Source of the DNA: Janthinobacterium sp. 344
Lineage (GTDB): Bacteria; Pseudomonadota; Gammaproteobacteria; Burkholderiales; Burkholderiaceae_D
NCBI RefSeq assembly: GCF_900112025.1
Contig: NZ_FOKL01000004.1
Span: 73,344-137,343 of the forward strand
Direction of reading: 5' to 3'
DNA: 64,000 nt
The translations under genes and the position numbers were made by a program. A model generated the notes under the pieces. It ran no database searches, was not told the origin of the DNA, and saw only the letters and a list, made by a program, of their open reading frames with translations. Positions 49,351-56,999 of the stretch are shown one piece after another. Each line of letters starts with the position of its first letter. The first letter of the stretch is position 1.

Positions 49351-50115
49351 ATGACGAGCAAGTTGTTCACGAAGTTCGGCCTGCCCCTGGTGGGGCTGGC
49401 CTGTGCCTTGCTGTTGTGGTCCGTGGGCGTGACGGCGCTGGAGGCATCGACGCCGATCGCCAGCGCCTTTGCGCCCTTGCCCACGGCGCTGGCGTTCAGG
49501 GAGATGCTGGGAGGTTCCGATATCTGGCTGCACGTGGTCTTGAGCCTGCAGCGGGTGGCCGTGGGCCTGGGACTGGCCATCGTCATCGGCGTGCCGCTGG
49601 GCGTGCTGGTGGCCATGTCGAAAAGCTTTTCCGGCGCGGCCATGCCGCTGTTCCAGCTGCTGCGCATGATTTCGCCGCTGTCGTGGATGCCGATCGCCGT
49701 GATGGTGCTGGGCGTCGGCGACGCGCCCGTATACTTCCTGCTGGCGTTTGCGGCCGTCTGGCCGATCCTGCTCAATACGGCGGCCGGCGTGGCGCGGCTC
49801 GATCCGAACTGGCTGCTGCTGGCGCGCAGCCTGTCGGCCACGCGCAGCGAGATCGTCTTCAAGGTGATTTTGCCGGGCATCACGGCCGACATTTTGACGG
49901 GCGTGCGCCTGGCCATCGGCATCATCTGGATCGTGCTGGTGCCGGCGGAAATGCTGGGCGTCTCGGCGGGCCTCGGCTACTTCATCCTCGACACGCGCGA
50001 CCGCCTGGCGTATTCGGAACTGATGGCCGCCATCGTGCTGATCGGGATGTTAGGCTTCATCCTCGACTACCTGGCCCGCGCCGCGCATGCGCGCTGGCTG
50101 CATATGAAGAATTAA
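49351..50115 (+). CDS. ABC transporter permease, nitrate/sulfonate type
   Basis: 254 residues, about six helices, SsuC/TauC class. The EAA-like loop LARSLSATRSEIVFKVILPGITADILTGVRLAIG near 155-185 contacts the ATPase. It starts two bases after the binding-protein stop. With the genes upstream it forms a complete importer, probably for sulfonate, taurine or a related small anion; the exact substrate cannot be read here. Confidence 0.9.
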   Translation: MTSKLFTKFGLPLVGLACALLLWSVGVTALEASTPIASAFAPLPTALAFREMLGGSDIWLHVVLSLQRVAVGLGLAIVIGVPLGVLVAMSKSFSGAAMPLFQLLRMISPLSWMPIAVMVLGVGDAPVYFLLAFAAVWPILLNTAAGVARLDPNWLLLARSLSATRSEIVFKVILPGITADILTGVRLAIGIIWIVLVPAEMLGVSAGLGYFILDTRDRLAYSELMAAIVLIGMLGFILDYLARAAHARWLHMKN

Positions 50116-50158
50116 GAGCGCCTAACAGAACCGTAGCGAGCGGCGGTGAGTTGCGGCT

Positions 50159-50183
50159 GAGAGGCGGAACTGTGCACATGCAC
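50159..50183. repeat. Palindromic element after the ABC operon
   Basis: ACTGTGCA-CA-TGCACAGT (50,170-50,187 region) forms an 8-bp stem with a two-base centre, flanked by direct G-rich sequence of 50,135-50,220. It lies between convergent genes, so it may act as a terminator, but it lacks a T-run. It has the look of a repeated family member; a genome-wide search would tell. Confidence 0.4.
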
Positions 50184-50222
50184 AGTGAGCATCGGAGGCC
50201 GCAAATCGCGACGCGCAGTAGG

Positions 50223-51038
50223 TTATGTCAGGTGTTCAGCGGCCTTTTCCAGCGGCAGCGCAGCGGCCTTTTCCAGCGGCAGCGCAGCGGCCACGGCCGC
50301 CTGCGTTGCCGCCGCCAGGTCGCGCCGGTGCGCCCCCGGCGTCGCCACCGGCGCCAGACAGGTCAGGCGCGCCGTGATGGGCGGGCCGCTCAAGATCGCC
50401 ACCATGCTTTGCGCAAAGCTCATCTCGCCGATGAAGTCGACGGCGTGATGCAGCGCTCCCTTGTCGTCCACGTAGACGAGCGCGAACGGCTGCACCGGCA
50501 CTTGCGCATCGATGGCCGCCTCGAACAGGTTGGCGTGGAACGGCAGGATCTGTCCTTGCGCGGCGGTGGTGCCTTCGGGGAAGAACGCGATGCGTTCGCC
50601 CGCCGTCAACTTGTCCACCAGGCCCTGGAAGATCAGGCGCAGATCGCGCTTGCTGCCGCGCGAAATGAAGATGGTGCCGGCGCGTCCCGCCAGCCAGCCC
50701 AGGATCGGCCAGGCGCGGATTTCCGCCTTGGCGACGAAGCGGCAAGGGTGGACGGCGTTGATGACGAAGATATCGAGCCACGACACGTGGTTCGCCACCA
50801 CCATCGCATGCGCGAGCGCCGGCACGCTATCGGCCGGCTGCTGCACCCGCACGCCGCAGATATCGAGCAGCTGCGTCGACCAGCGGCGGATGCGCCGGTT
50901 GCGCCCCTCCAGGTCCAGCCAGGGAAACAGCACGGCGCTCTTGGCCATGCCGCAGCTCAGGTGAATGGCGATGCGCGCGAGGCGGTAGGTAAGCAGAAGT
51001 TTCAAATGACACCAGATAAAGAAGCAAACCCACAGCAA
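50223..51038 (-). CDS. Lysophospholipid acyltransferase, PlsC-like
   Basis: Up to 271 residues. A membrane anchor near the front is followed by the acyltransferase motifs NHVSWLDIF (HxxxxD, near 83), GTIFISRGSKRD (block II) and FFPEGTT (block III, near 150). The C-terminus ends with a 7-residue repeat (AALPLEK twice) encoded by a 21-base tandem repeat. The first codon is uncertain: TTG at 51,038 is the longest, and a TTG at 51,005 is possible. It is distinct from the plsC at 36,194. Confidence 0.8.
   Translation of the reverse strand: MLWVCFFIWCHLKLLLTYRLARIAIHLSCGMAKSAVLFPWLDLEGRNRRIRRWSTQLLDICGVRVQQPADSVPALAHAMVVANHVSWLDIFVINAVHPCRFVAKAEIRAWPILGWLAGRAGTIFISRGSKRDLRLIFQGLVDKLTAGERIAFFPEGTTAAQGQILPFHANLFEAAIDAQVPVQPFALVYVDDKGALHHAVDFIGEMSFAQSMVAILSGPPITARLTCLAPVATPGAHRRDLAAATQAAVAAALPLEKAAALPLEKAAEHLT
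50235..50290. repeat. 21-base tandem repeat inside the acyltransferase tail
   Basis: Two near-identical copies of a unit encoding AALPLEK, in frame, on the minus strand. Copy-number change would alter only the C-terminal tail length, not the catalytic motifs. Confidence 0.85.
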
Positions 51039-51044
51039 ATTCTG

Positions 51045-51110
51045 GGGTCAGGCCCGGCGGGGGAATCCGCCCCAATGGGGCGCATTCCGCTCCTGAAAGG
51101 ACTGACCCCG
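51045..51110. repeat. REP-like composite palindrome
   Basis: GGGGTCAG (51,045-51,052) and CTGACCCC (51,103-51,110) form the outer arms. Inside, GGAATCCGCCCC faces GGGGCGCATTCC as a second stem. It lies between the acyltransferase and the inactive dihydroorotase. Related arms are at 37,926-37,950. No transposase is adjacent. Confidence 0.7.
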
Positions 51111-51145
51111 GCAGTATGCTGGAGTTTCACTCCAGTACAAAAAAT

Positions 51146-52447
51146 TTAGCGCTGAAACGCCACCCGTCCAGCCACGATGGTCGCCTTGACGATGCCGCTC
51201 AACTCATAGCCGAGGAAAGGCGTGTGCTTGCCCTGGCTGGCCAGCGAGGCCGACGACACGGTCCAGCGCGCGGCCGGATCGAAGACGCAGATATCGGCCG
51301 CTTCGCCCACGCCCAGGCTGCCGGCCGGAATACCGGCCACCCGCGCCGCATCGGCGGTGATCTTCGCCACGGCGCGCGCCAGCGGACGCGCGCCGGTCTG
51401 CGGCTGGTGCAAGGCATAGTCGTCGGCCCATTTCAGGGCCAGCGACAGCAGCAGTTCCAGGCCCGTGGCGCCGGGCGAAGCTTCGCCGAACGGCAGCAGT
51501 TTTTCATCGTCGTCGACGGGCGTGTGGTCCGAGCACATGGCGTCCACGGTGCCGTCGAGCAGGCCGGCGCGGATCGCATCGCGGTCGCGCTGGCTGCGGA
51601 ACGGCGGCGTGACGCGCGCGTTGGGGTCGAAGAAGCCGATGTCGGCGTCCGTCAGGTGGGCATGGTGCGCGCCCACGTCGCAGGTGACGGGCAAGCCTTC
51701 GGCCTTGGCGGCGCGGATCAGTTCCAGGCCGGCGGCCGACGAAATGCGACACAGGTGCACGCGCGCGCGGCTGGCGCGCATGAGTTCAAAAATCGTGTGC
51801 AGCGCGATGGTTTCGGACATCACGGGCACGCCGGACAGGCCCAGGCGCGAGGCCAGCGGGCCGCTGTGGGCGATGCCGCCACGGCCGATGTGCGGGTCTT
51901 GCGGGCGCAGCCAGACGGTGTAGCCGAAGGTGTTCGCGTACTGCATGGCGCGCAGCAGCACGGTGGTGTCCTCGATCGGCTCTTCGGCCTGCGCGAAACC
52001 GATGCAGCCCGCTTCCGTCAATTCCGCCATCTCCGTCAGCGACTGGCCCTTCAAGCCCATGGTCAGCGCGCCCAGCGGGTGCACGTGGGCCTTGTTCTGC
52101 GTCTTGGCGCGGTACTTCAGCATCTCCACCAGGCCTGGCTCATCGAGCACGGGATCGGTGTCGGGCGGGCACACCAGGCTCGTGACACCGCCCTGCAGGG
52201 CCGCCTGCAATTCCGATTCCAGGGTCGCCTTGTATTCGTAGCCTGGCTCGCGCAGGCGCGCGGACAGGTCGACCAGGCCGGGAGAAACCACCAGGCCGGC
52301 CGCGTCAAACGTGGTGTCGGCGGTGAAGCCGGCCGGGGCGCTGCCCACGGCGATCACCTTGCCATCGGCGATGAACAGGTCTTGCAAGCCATCGATGCCG
52401 TTGGCAGGGTCGATCAGGTGGCCGTTCTTGATATGTAGTGTCGTCAT
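51146..52447 (-). CDS. pyrX: Inactive dihydroorotase homologue (PyrC-prime)
   Basis: 433 residues, type I dihydroorotase fold. Where active enzymes have DxHxHxR, this one reads VDLSARLREPG, so the metal-binding His pair is missing. Later segments (CPPDTDPVLD, CDVGAHHAHLTD and MCSDHTPVDDDEK) keep the shape of the family, including some His and the Asp region. In Pseudomonas-type systems such a PyrC-prime is a structural partner of aspartate carbamoyltransferase. It stands 24 bases after pyrB, as expected. A working dihydroorotase should be elsewhere in the genome. Confidence 0.9.
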   Translation of the reverse strand: MTTLHIKNGHLIDPANGIDGLQDLFIADGKVIAVGSAPAGFTADTTFDAAGLVVSPGLVDLSARLREPGYEYKATLESELQAALQGGVTSLVCPPDTDPVLDEPGLVEMLKYRAKTQNKAHVHPLGALTMGLKGQSLTEMAELTEAGCIGFAQAEEPIEDTTVLLRAMQYANTFGYTVWLRPQDPHIGRGGIAHSGPLASRLGLSGVPVMSETIALHTIFELMRASRARVHLCRISSAAGLELIRAAKAEGLPVTCDVGAHHAHLTDADIGFFDPNARVTPPFRSQRDRDAIRAGLLDGTVDAMCSDHTPVDDDEKLLPFGEASPGATGLELLLSLALKWADDYALHQPQTGARPLARAVAKITADAARVAGIPAGSLGVGEAADICVFDPAARWTVSSASLASQGKHTPFLGYELSGIVKATIVAGRVAFQR

Positions 52448-52471
52448 GCTTGCTTACTCGTCCTTGGGCTA

Positions 52472-53437
52472 TCAGCCCTGATTACCAGCCAAAATACTCA
52501 TCACCGCCATGCGCACGGCGATACCGAACGTCACCTGCGGCAGGATCACCGCCTGCGGACCGTCGGCGACGGCCGAATCGATCTCCACGCCGCGGTTCAT
52601 CGGGCCCGGATGCATGACGATGGCGTCCGGTTTCGCCAGCGCCAGGCGCTCGGGCGTGAGGCCATAGCTCTTGAAATATTCCTGCGCCGACGGCAGCAGC
52701 GCGCCGCTCATGCGCTCATTCTGCAGGCGCAGCATGATGATCACGTCCACGCCTTTCAAGCCTTCATCCATGTTGGTGAAGGTACGCACGCCCATCTGCT
52801 CCAGGCCGCCCGGCAGCAGCGTGTGCGGGCCGATGGCGCGCACTTCCGGCACGCCCAGGGTGGTCAGCGCGTGGATGTCGGAACGGGCCACGCGGCTGTG
52901 CAGGATGTCGCCCACGATGGCCACCGTCAGGTTGGTGAAATCCTTCTTGTAGTGGCGGATCGTGTACATGTCGAGCAGGCCCTGGGTCGGATGCGCATGG
53001 CGTCCGTCGCCCGCATTGACCACGTGGACGTGCGGCTGCCTGGTGTCGATCAGGTGCTTGGCGATCAGGTAGGGCGCGCCCGACTGCGCATGGCGCACGA
53101 CGAACATGTCGGCATGCATGGCCGACAGGTTGTCGATGGTGTCGAGCAGGGATTCGCCCTTGCTGGCCGACGAGGCCTGGATATTCAGGTTGATGACGTC
53201 GGCCGACAGGCGCTTCGAGGCGATTTCAAAAGTGGTGCGGGTGCGCGTGGAGTTTTCAAAGAACAGGTTGAAAACGCTCTTGCCGCGCATCAGCGGCACT
53301 TTTTTCACATCGCGGTCGGAGATGCCGACGAACGAGGAAGCCGTGTCGAGGATGTGGTTGACGATAGACTTCGGCAAGCCTTCGATCGTCAGCAGATGTT
53401 GCAGTTCGCCGTGTTTATTCAGTTGCGGATTAAGCAT
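52472..53437 (-). CDS. pyrB: Aspartate carbamoyltransferase catalytic subunit
   Basis: 321 residues. It shows the carbamoyl-phosphate site [13 protein letters not shown] near 59, [12 protein letters not shown] near 113, [12 protein letters not shown] near 148 and the aspartate-binding [11 protein letters not shown] near 275. The first committed step of pyrimidine synthesis, here followed by an inactive PyrC-like partner (the Pseudomonas arrangement) rather than by pyrI. It overlaps pyrR by eight bases. Confidence 0.97.
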   Translation of the reverse strand: MLNPQLNKHGELQHLLTIEGLPKSIVNHILDTASSFVGISDRDVKKVPLMRGKSVFNLFFENSTRTRTTFEIASKRLSADVINLNIQASSASKGESLLDTIDNLSAMHADMFVVRHAQSGAPYLIAKHLIDTRQPHVHVVNAGDGRHAHPTQGLLDMYTIRHYKKDFTNLTVAIVGDILHSRVARSDIHALTTLGVPEVRAIGPHTLLPGGLEQMGVRTFTNMDEGLKGVDVIIMLRLQNERMSGALLPSAQEYFKSYGLTPERLALAKPDAIVMHPGPMNRGVEIDSAVADGPQAVILPQVTFGIAVRMAVMSILAGNQG

Positions 53438-53969
53438 GGTGGGTATCTATGGTGAGCGTGAATTTTCCATCGTCGGCTTGCTTCAGGACCAGGGCCTGGC
53501 CAGGCGGCACGGCAGTGAAGGCGGCCACGAAATCGGCGGCCACCGGCAGCTGGCGCTCGCCGCGGTCGACCAGGGCGGCCAGCATGATCTTCGCCGGGCG
53601 GCCATAGTCGAACAGTTCGTTGATGGCCGCGCGCGTGGTGCGGCCCGTGTACAGCACGTCGTCGACCAGCAGGATGGTGGCGCCGGCCACGTCGAAGCTG
53701 ATCTGCGTCGGCTTGACGTCCGCGTGCAGGCCTTTTTGCGCGAAGTCGTCGCGGTAGAACGAGACGTCGAGCACGCCCAGGCGGTCAAGCAGGTTCAGGT
53801 CGCGCGCCAGGCGCTCGGCCAGCCAGGCGCCGCCCGAATGGATGCCGACGATGGCCACGTTGGCGACGCCCGCCAGGCCGCTCTGCACCTGTTGCAGCAA
53901 GTCCGCATACAGGGCCTCGGCGTCGAGTTGGGAAGGATTCGTAGGGTGCGGCATAGGGTTCTTGATCAT
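53430..53969 (-). CDS. pyrR: PyrR bifunctional regulator/uracil phosphoribosyltransferase
   Basis: 179 residues. The PRPP-binding loop [18 protein letters not shown] lies near 100, with [17 protein letters not shown] near 45 typical of PyrR. It may control the pyr genes at RNA level. An earlier ATG (53,969) and a second at 53,954 are both possible starts. It heads the pyrR-pyrB-pyrX run and lies 25 bases after ruvX. Confidence 0.92.
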   Translation of the reverse strand: MIKNPMPHPTNPSQLDAEALYADLLQQVQSGLAGVANVAIVGIHSGGAWLAERLARDLNLLDRLGVLDVSFYRDDFAQKGLHADVKPTQISFDVAGATILLVDDVLYTGRTTRAAINELFDYGRPAKIMLAALVDRGERQLPVAADFVAAFTAVPPGQALVLKQADDGKFTLTIDTHHA

Positions 53970-53994
53970 TCAGGAATGGAGTCAAAAGGTCGGA

Positions 53995-54393
53995 TTAATA
54001 ATTCGCGTCGAAATACTGCTGCAGGATGACGGCGGCGGCGCGGTCGTCGATGACTTCACCGCGCTTGGCGGCGATCACGGCCGACGAATAGCGCTCGTCG
54101 ACGAGGTCCACGGGCAGGTTGAAGCGGCCGTGCACCTGGTTGGCGAAACGCCGGCAGCGCGCGCTCATCTCGTGTTCCGTGCCGTCCGGATGGCTGGGCA
54201 AGCCCACCACGATGCGGCTGGCGCCCCACTCCCTGATCAGGCTCTCGATGGCGGCGAACTTCGGCTCGTTCGCCGTGGCCGTGATCACGCTGAGCGGCTT
54301 GGCCTGGCAAATCATGGTATTGCCGATGGCCACGCCGATGCGTTTCAGGCCGAAATCGAAGGCGAGGATGGTGTCGATGGCGTCGCCGCTCAT
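53995..54393 (-). CDS. ruvX: Putative Holliday junction resolvase/pre-16S rRNA nuclease
   Basis: 132 residues. The RNase-H-like fold shows ILAFDFGLKRIGVAIGN at the front, VVGLPSHPDGTE in the middle and LVDERYSSA near 100, with the last acidic residue in EVIDDRAAAVILQQY. YqgF acts in 16S rRNA 5-prime maturation and possibly in recombination. Its start overlaps the yqgE stop. Confidence 0.94.
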   Translation of the reverse strand: MSGDAIDTILAFDFGLKRIGVAIGNTMICQAKPLSVITATANEPKFAAIESLIREWGASRIVVGLPSHPDGTEHEMSARCRRFANQVHGRFNLPVDLVDERYSSAVIAAKRGEVIDDRAAAVILQQYFDANY

Positions 54394-55037
54394 GCGTGGC
54401 CAGCCTCGCTCGCCAGCATCAGGGGATCGATGCCCAGCAATTTGATGGCTGCCACGTAGCGCTGCTCGATGGGGAAATCGAACAGGATGTCGGCCGAGGC
54501 GCCCACCGTCAGCCAGCCGTTACGGCCGATCTCGTCTTCCAGCTGGCCCGGGCTCCAGCCCGAGTAGCCGATGGAAACGAGCAAGCGCTCGGGACCATCG
54601 CCCTTGGCGACGGCTTCGAGCACATCGATCGAGGTGGTAAACGCGATTTCGTCCGTCACCGTCAGCGACGAGGAATAGCGCGCGCCCGGCGTGTGCAGCA
54701 CGAAGCCGCGGTCGTCCTGCACCGGGCCGCCGAACATGATCGGTTCATTGATGATGGGCGCGTCGCTGCCTGCCGCCAGTTTCAGGTCGATGCGGTCGAA
54801 CAGCACTTCCATCGTCATGTCGGTGGGCTTGTTGATGACGACGCCCAGCACGCCGTTTTCATTGTGTTCGCATACGTACACGACCGTGCCGCCGAAGATG
54901 GGATCTTGCATCGCCGGCATCGCGATCAGGAAATGGTTGGCCAGATTCAGGGTGGACGAACCGGTGGCGGCCGGCTCACCGACGCCCTGCATCAATCGAT
55001 GTCCTGGTAGAGTCTGGTCGATTTTACTCTTCTTCAT
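54390..55037 (-). CDS. YqgE/AlgH family protein (UPF0301)
   Basis: 215 residues from 55,037; a start at 54,992 (MQGVGEP) would give 200, closer to the family mean. The AlgH fold shows NHFLIAMPAMQDPIFGGTVVYVCEHNENGVLGVVINKP and later FGGPVQDDRGFVLH and LVSIGYSGWSPGQLEDEI. Function is not well defined in the family. It pairs with ruvX as in most proteobacteria. Confidence 0.92.
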   Translation of the reverse strand: MKKSKIDQTLPGHRLMQGVGEPAATGSSTLNLANHFLIAMPAMQDPIFGGTVVYVCEHNENGVLGVVINKPTDMTMEVLFDRIDLKLAAGSDAPIINEPIMFGGPVQDDRGFVLHTPGARYSSSLTVTDEIAFTTSIDVLEAVAKGDGPERLLVSIGYSGWSPGQLEDEIGRNGWLTVGASADILFDFPIEQRYVAAIKLLGIDPLMLASEAGHA

Positions 55038-55424
55038 ACGCGATGCTCTCTCTGTGGGCTTGCTGGCAAGTCTCGCTTACCCCGCTGTCGTACGCCTGGC
55101 ACAGTCCGCCGCGAATATTGGGCGGCGGAGCATGGTATTGCCAGGCGTTATTCTTGTTATGTTATAAATTTACTGATGCATTCGCTGCGTACAGCACATC
55201 TTGCGGCTTGCGACATCGCAAATACCACGACGATCACCGCCCTCTTTTCAGATCAATTGTAAAATTGATTGCAAAATCGCTGTCGCACATAAAGCAATGC
55301 AAACATACGCGCTAGTTTACACTGAATTGCCGCCACAGCGACGCCAAAGGCACGACGCGGGCGGCCATAACGCCCCTTCGAGGGCAAAAAAACGCTACTC
55401 TTTGACCCGGAACACGCAAAAATA
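55038..55424. other. Intergenic region, no gene seen
   Basis: 387 bases between divergent yqgE (minus) and phr (plus). Rather A+T-rich, with repeated TGATTGCAAA-type stretches near 55,255-55,280 that may hold promoters. No RNA gene or repeat family recognised. Confidence 0.5.
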
Positions 55425-56888
55425 ATGACCTTCAAGACTTCCCTCGTATGGTTCCGCCGCGACCTGCGCGCCTTTGACCATGCTGCACTGCATCACGCCC
55501 TGTGCCAGAGCCAGGCCGTGCACTGCGTGTTTGTCTACGACACCGCCATCCTGGACGCGCTGCCGCGTCGCGACCGGCGCGTCGACTTCATCCATGCCAG
55601 CGTGGCCGAACTGGCGGCCGAACTGCGCGCACTGGGCGGCGACCTGATCGTGCTGCACGCCGAGGCGGCCGAGGCCATCCCGCGCCTGGCGGCCGAACTG
55701 CAGGTGGACGCCGTCTTCGCCAACCACGACTACGAACCGCAAGCCATCGCCCGCGACGCCACGGTGGCCACCGCGCTGACGCACGATGCGCGCCTGTGGT
55801 TCAGCTTCAAGGACCAGGTGATCTTTGAAAAGGACGAGGTCCTCACCTTGTCGCAGAAACCCTACACCGTCTACACGCCGTACAAGAATGCCTGGCTGAA
55901 GAAGATGCGCGCCGAACCTGGCTGCCTGGCGCCGTTCGATGTCGCGCCGCACGCGGCCCGCCTGGCGCCGCCACGCGCCGGCGCGCCGGCAGCGCTGCCC
56001 TCCTTGGGCGAGCTCGGTTTCGAGCCCAGCAACCTGGCCGAGCTGGCCATCCCGACCGGCATGTCGGGCGCCAGCGCCCTGTTCGAGGATTTCCTGCCGC
56101 GCGCGGCCCGCTACGACGTGGCGCGCGACTTTCCCGCCCTGAAGGGACCATCCTACCTGTCGATGCACCTGCGCTTCGGCACCGTCTCGCTGCGCTACCT
56201 GGTGCGCACCATCGTCGACCTGATGGACCGCGGCGGTGGCGGCGATGGCGCGCCCGTGTGGCTGGCGGAACTGATCTGGCGCGATTTCTATGCCATGATT
56301 CTGTACCAGAATCCGCACGTGGAAGGCGGCGCCTTCAAACCGGCCTACGACGCCATCGCCTGGGAAACGGGACCCGAGGCCGACGCCGCCTTCGCCGCCT
56401 GGTGCGAAGGCCGCACCGGCTATCCGCTGGTGGATGCGGCCATGGCGCAGCTGAACCAGACGGGCTACATGCACAACCGCCTGCGCATGGTCACGGCCTG
56501 CTTCCTGATCAAGGACCTTGGCATCGACTGGCGCCGTGGCGAAGCGTATTTCGCGCTGCACCTGAACGACTTCGACCTGGCCTCGAACAACGGCGGCTGG
56601 CAATGGGCATCGTCGTCAGGCTGCGATGCGCAGCCCTATTTCCGCATCTTCAATCCCGTCACGCAATCGGAAAAATTCGATGCGGGCGGCCGCTTCATCC
56701 GCCGCTACCTGCCGCAACTGAAGGCCCTGGGCGACAAGGAAATCCACGCACCATGGCTGGTGCCGCGCATGCTGCTCGAACAGAAAAACATCGTGCTGGG
56801 ACGCGACTATCCTGAACCGCTGGTGCAGCACGACGAGGCGCGCAAGGAGACGCTGGAGCGTTATGCGGTGGTGAAGGTGCTGGCGTAA
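55425..56888 (+). CDS. phr: Deoxyribodipyrimidine photolyase
   Basis: 487 residues. The N-terminal antenna domain shows LVWFRRDLRAFDHAAL. The C-terminal FAD domain carries LSMHLRFGTVS, ELIWRDFYAMILYQNP, the hallmark WCEGRTGYPLVDAAMAQLNQTGYMHNRLRM and DFDLASNNGGWQWASSSGCDAQPYFRIFNP. It is a light-driven repair enzyme for cyclobutane pyrimidine dimers (class I CPD type). The ATG at 55,425 precedes the homology directly. A REP-like hairpin follows it. Confidence 0.96.
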   Translation: MTFKTSLVWFRRDLRAFDHAALHHALCQSQAVHCVFVYDTAILDALPRRDRRVDFIHASVAELAAELRALGGDLIVLHAEAAEAIPRLAAELQVDAVFANHDYEPQAIARDATVATALTHDARLWFSFKDQVIFEKDEVLTLSQKPYTVYTPYKNAWLKKMRAEPGCLAPFDVAPHAARLAPPRAGAPAALPSLGELGFEPSNLAELAIPTGMSGASALFEDFLPRAARYDVARDFPALKGPSYLSMHLRFGTVSLRYLVRTIVDLMDRGGGGDGAPVWLAELIWRDFYAMILYQNPHVEGGAFKPAYDAIAWETGPEADAAFAAWCEGRTGYPLVDAAMAQLNQTGYMHNRLRMVTACFLIKDLGIDWRRGEAYFALHLNDFDLASNNGGWQWASSSGCDAQPYFRIFNPVTQSEKFDAGGRFIRRYLPQLKALGDKEIHAPWLVPRMLLEQKNIVLGRDYPEPLVQHDEARKETLERYAVVKVLA

Positions 56889-56933
56889 TCGGGCAATATG
56901 CTTGCCCTGGCCGCTGGAGGGCAGCAGGCGTAG

Positions 56934-56969
56934 GTCGGATCAGCGGGGCCAGGCCCCGCGTAATCCGAC
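56934..56969. repeat. REP-like hairpin between phr and chpA
   Basis: GTCGGAT (56,934-56,940) pairs with ATCCGAC (56,963-56,969), and GCGGGGCC with GGCCCCGC inside. This is the GGTCGGATTA...TAATCCGAC style of extragenic palindrome common in these bacteria. It lies between convergent genes and could help end both transcripts. Confidence 0.75.
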
Positions 56970-56999
56970 GATATTGTTGCCTTGGCCGGTGGTGTCGGC

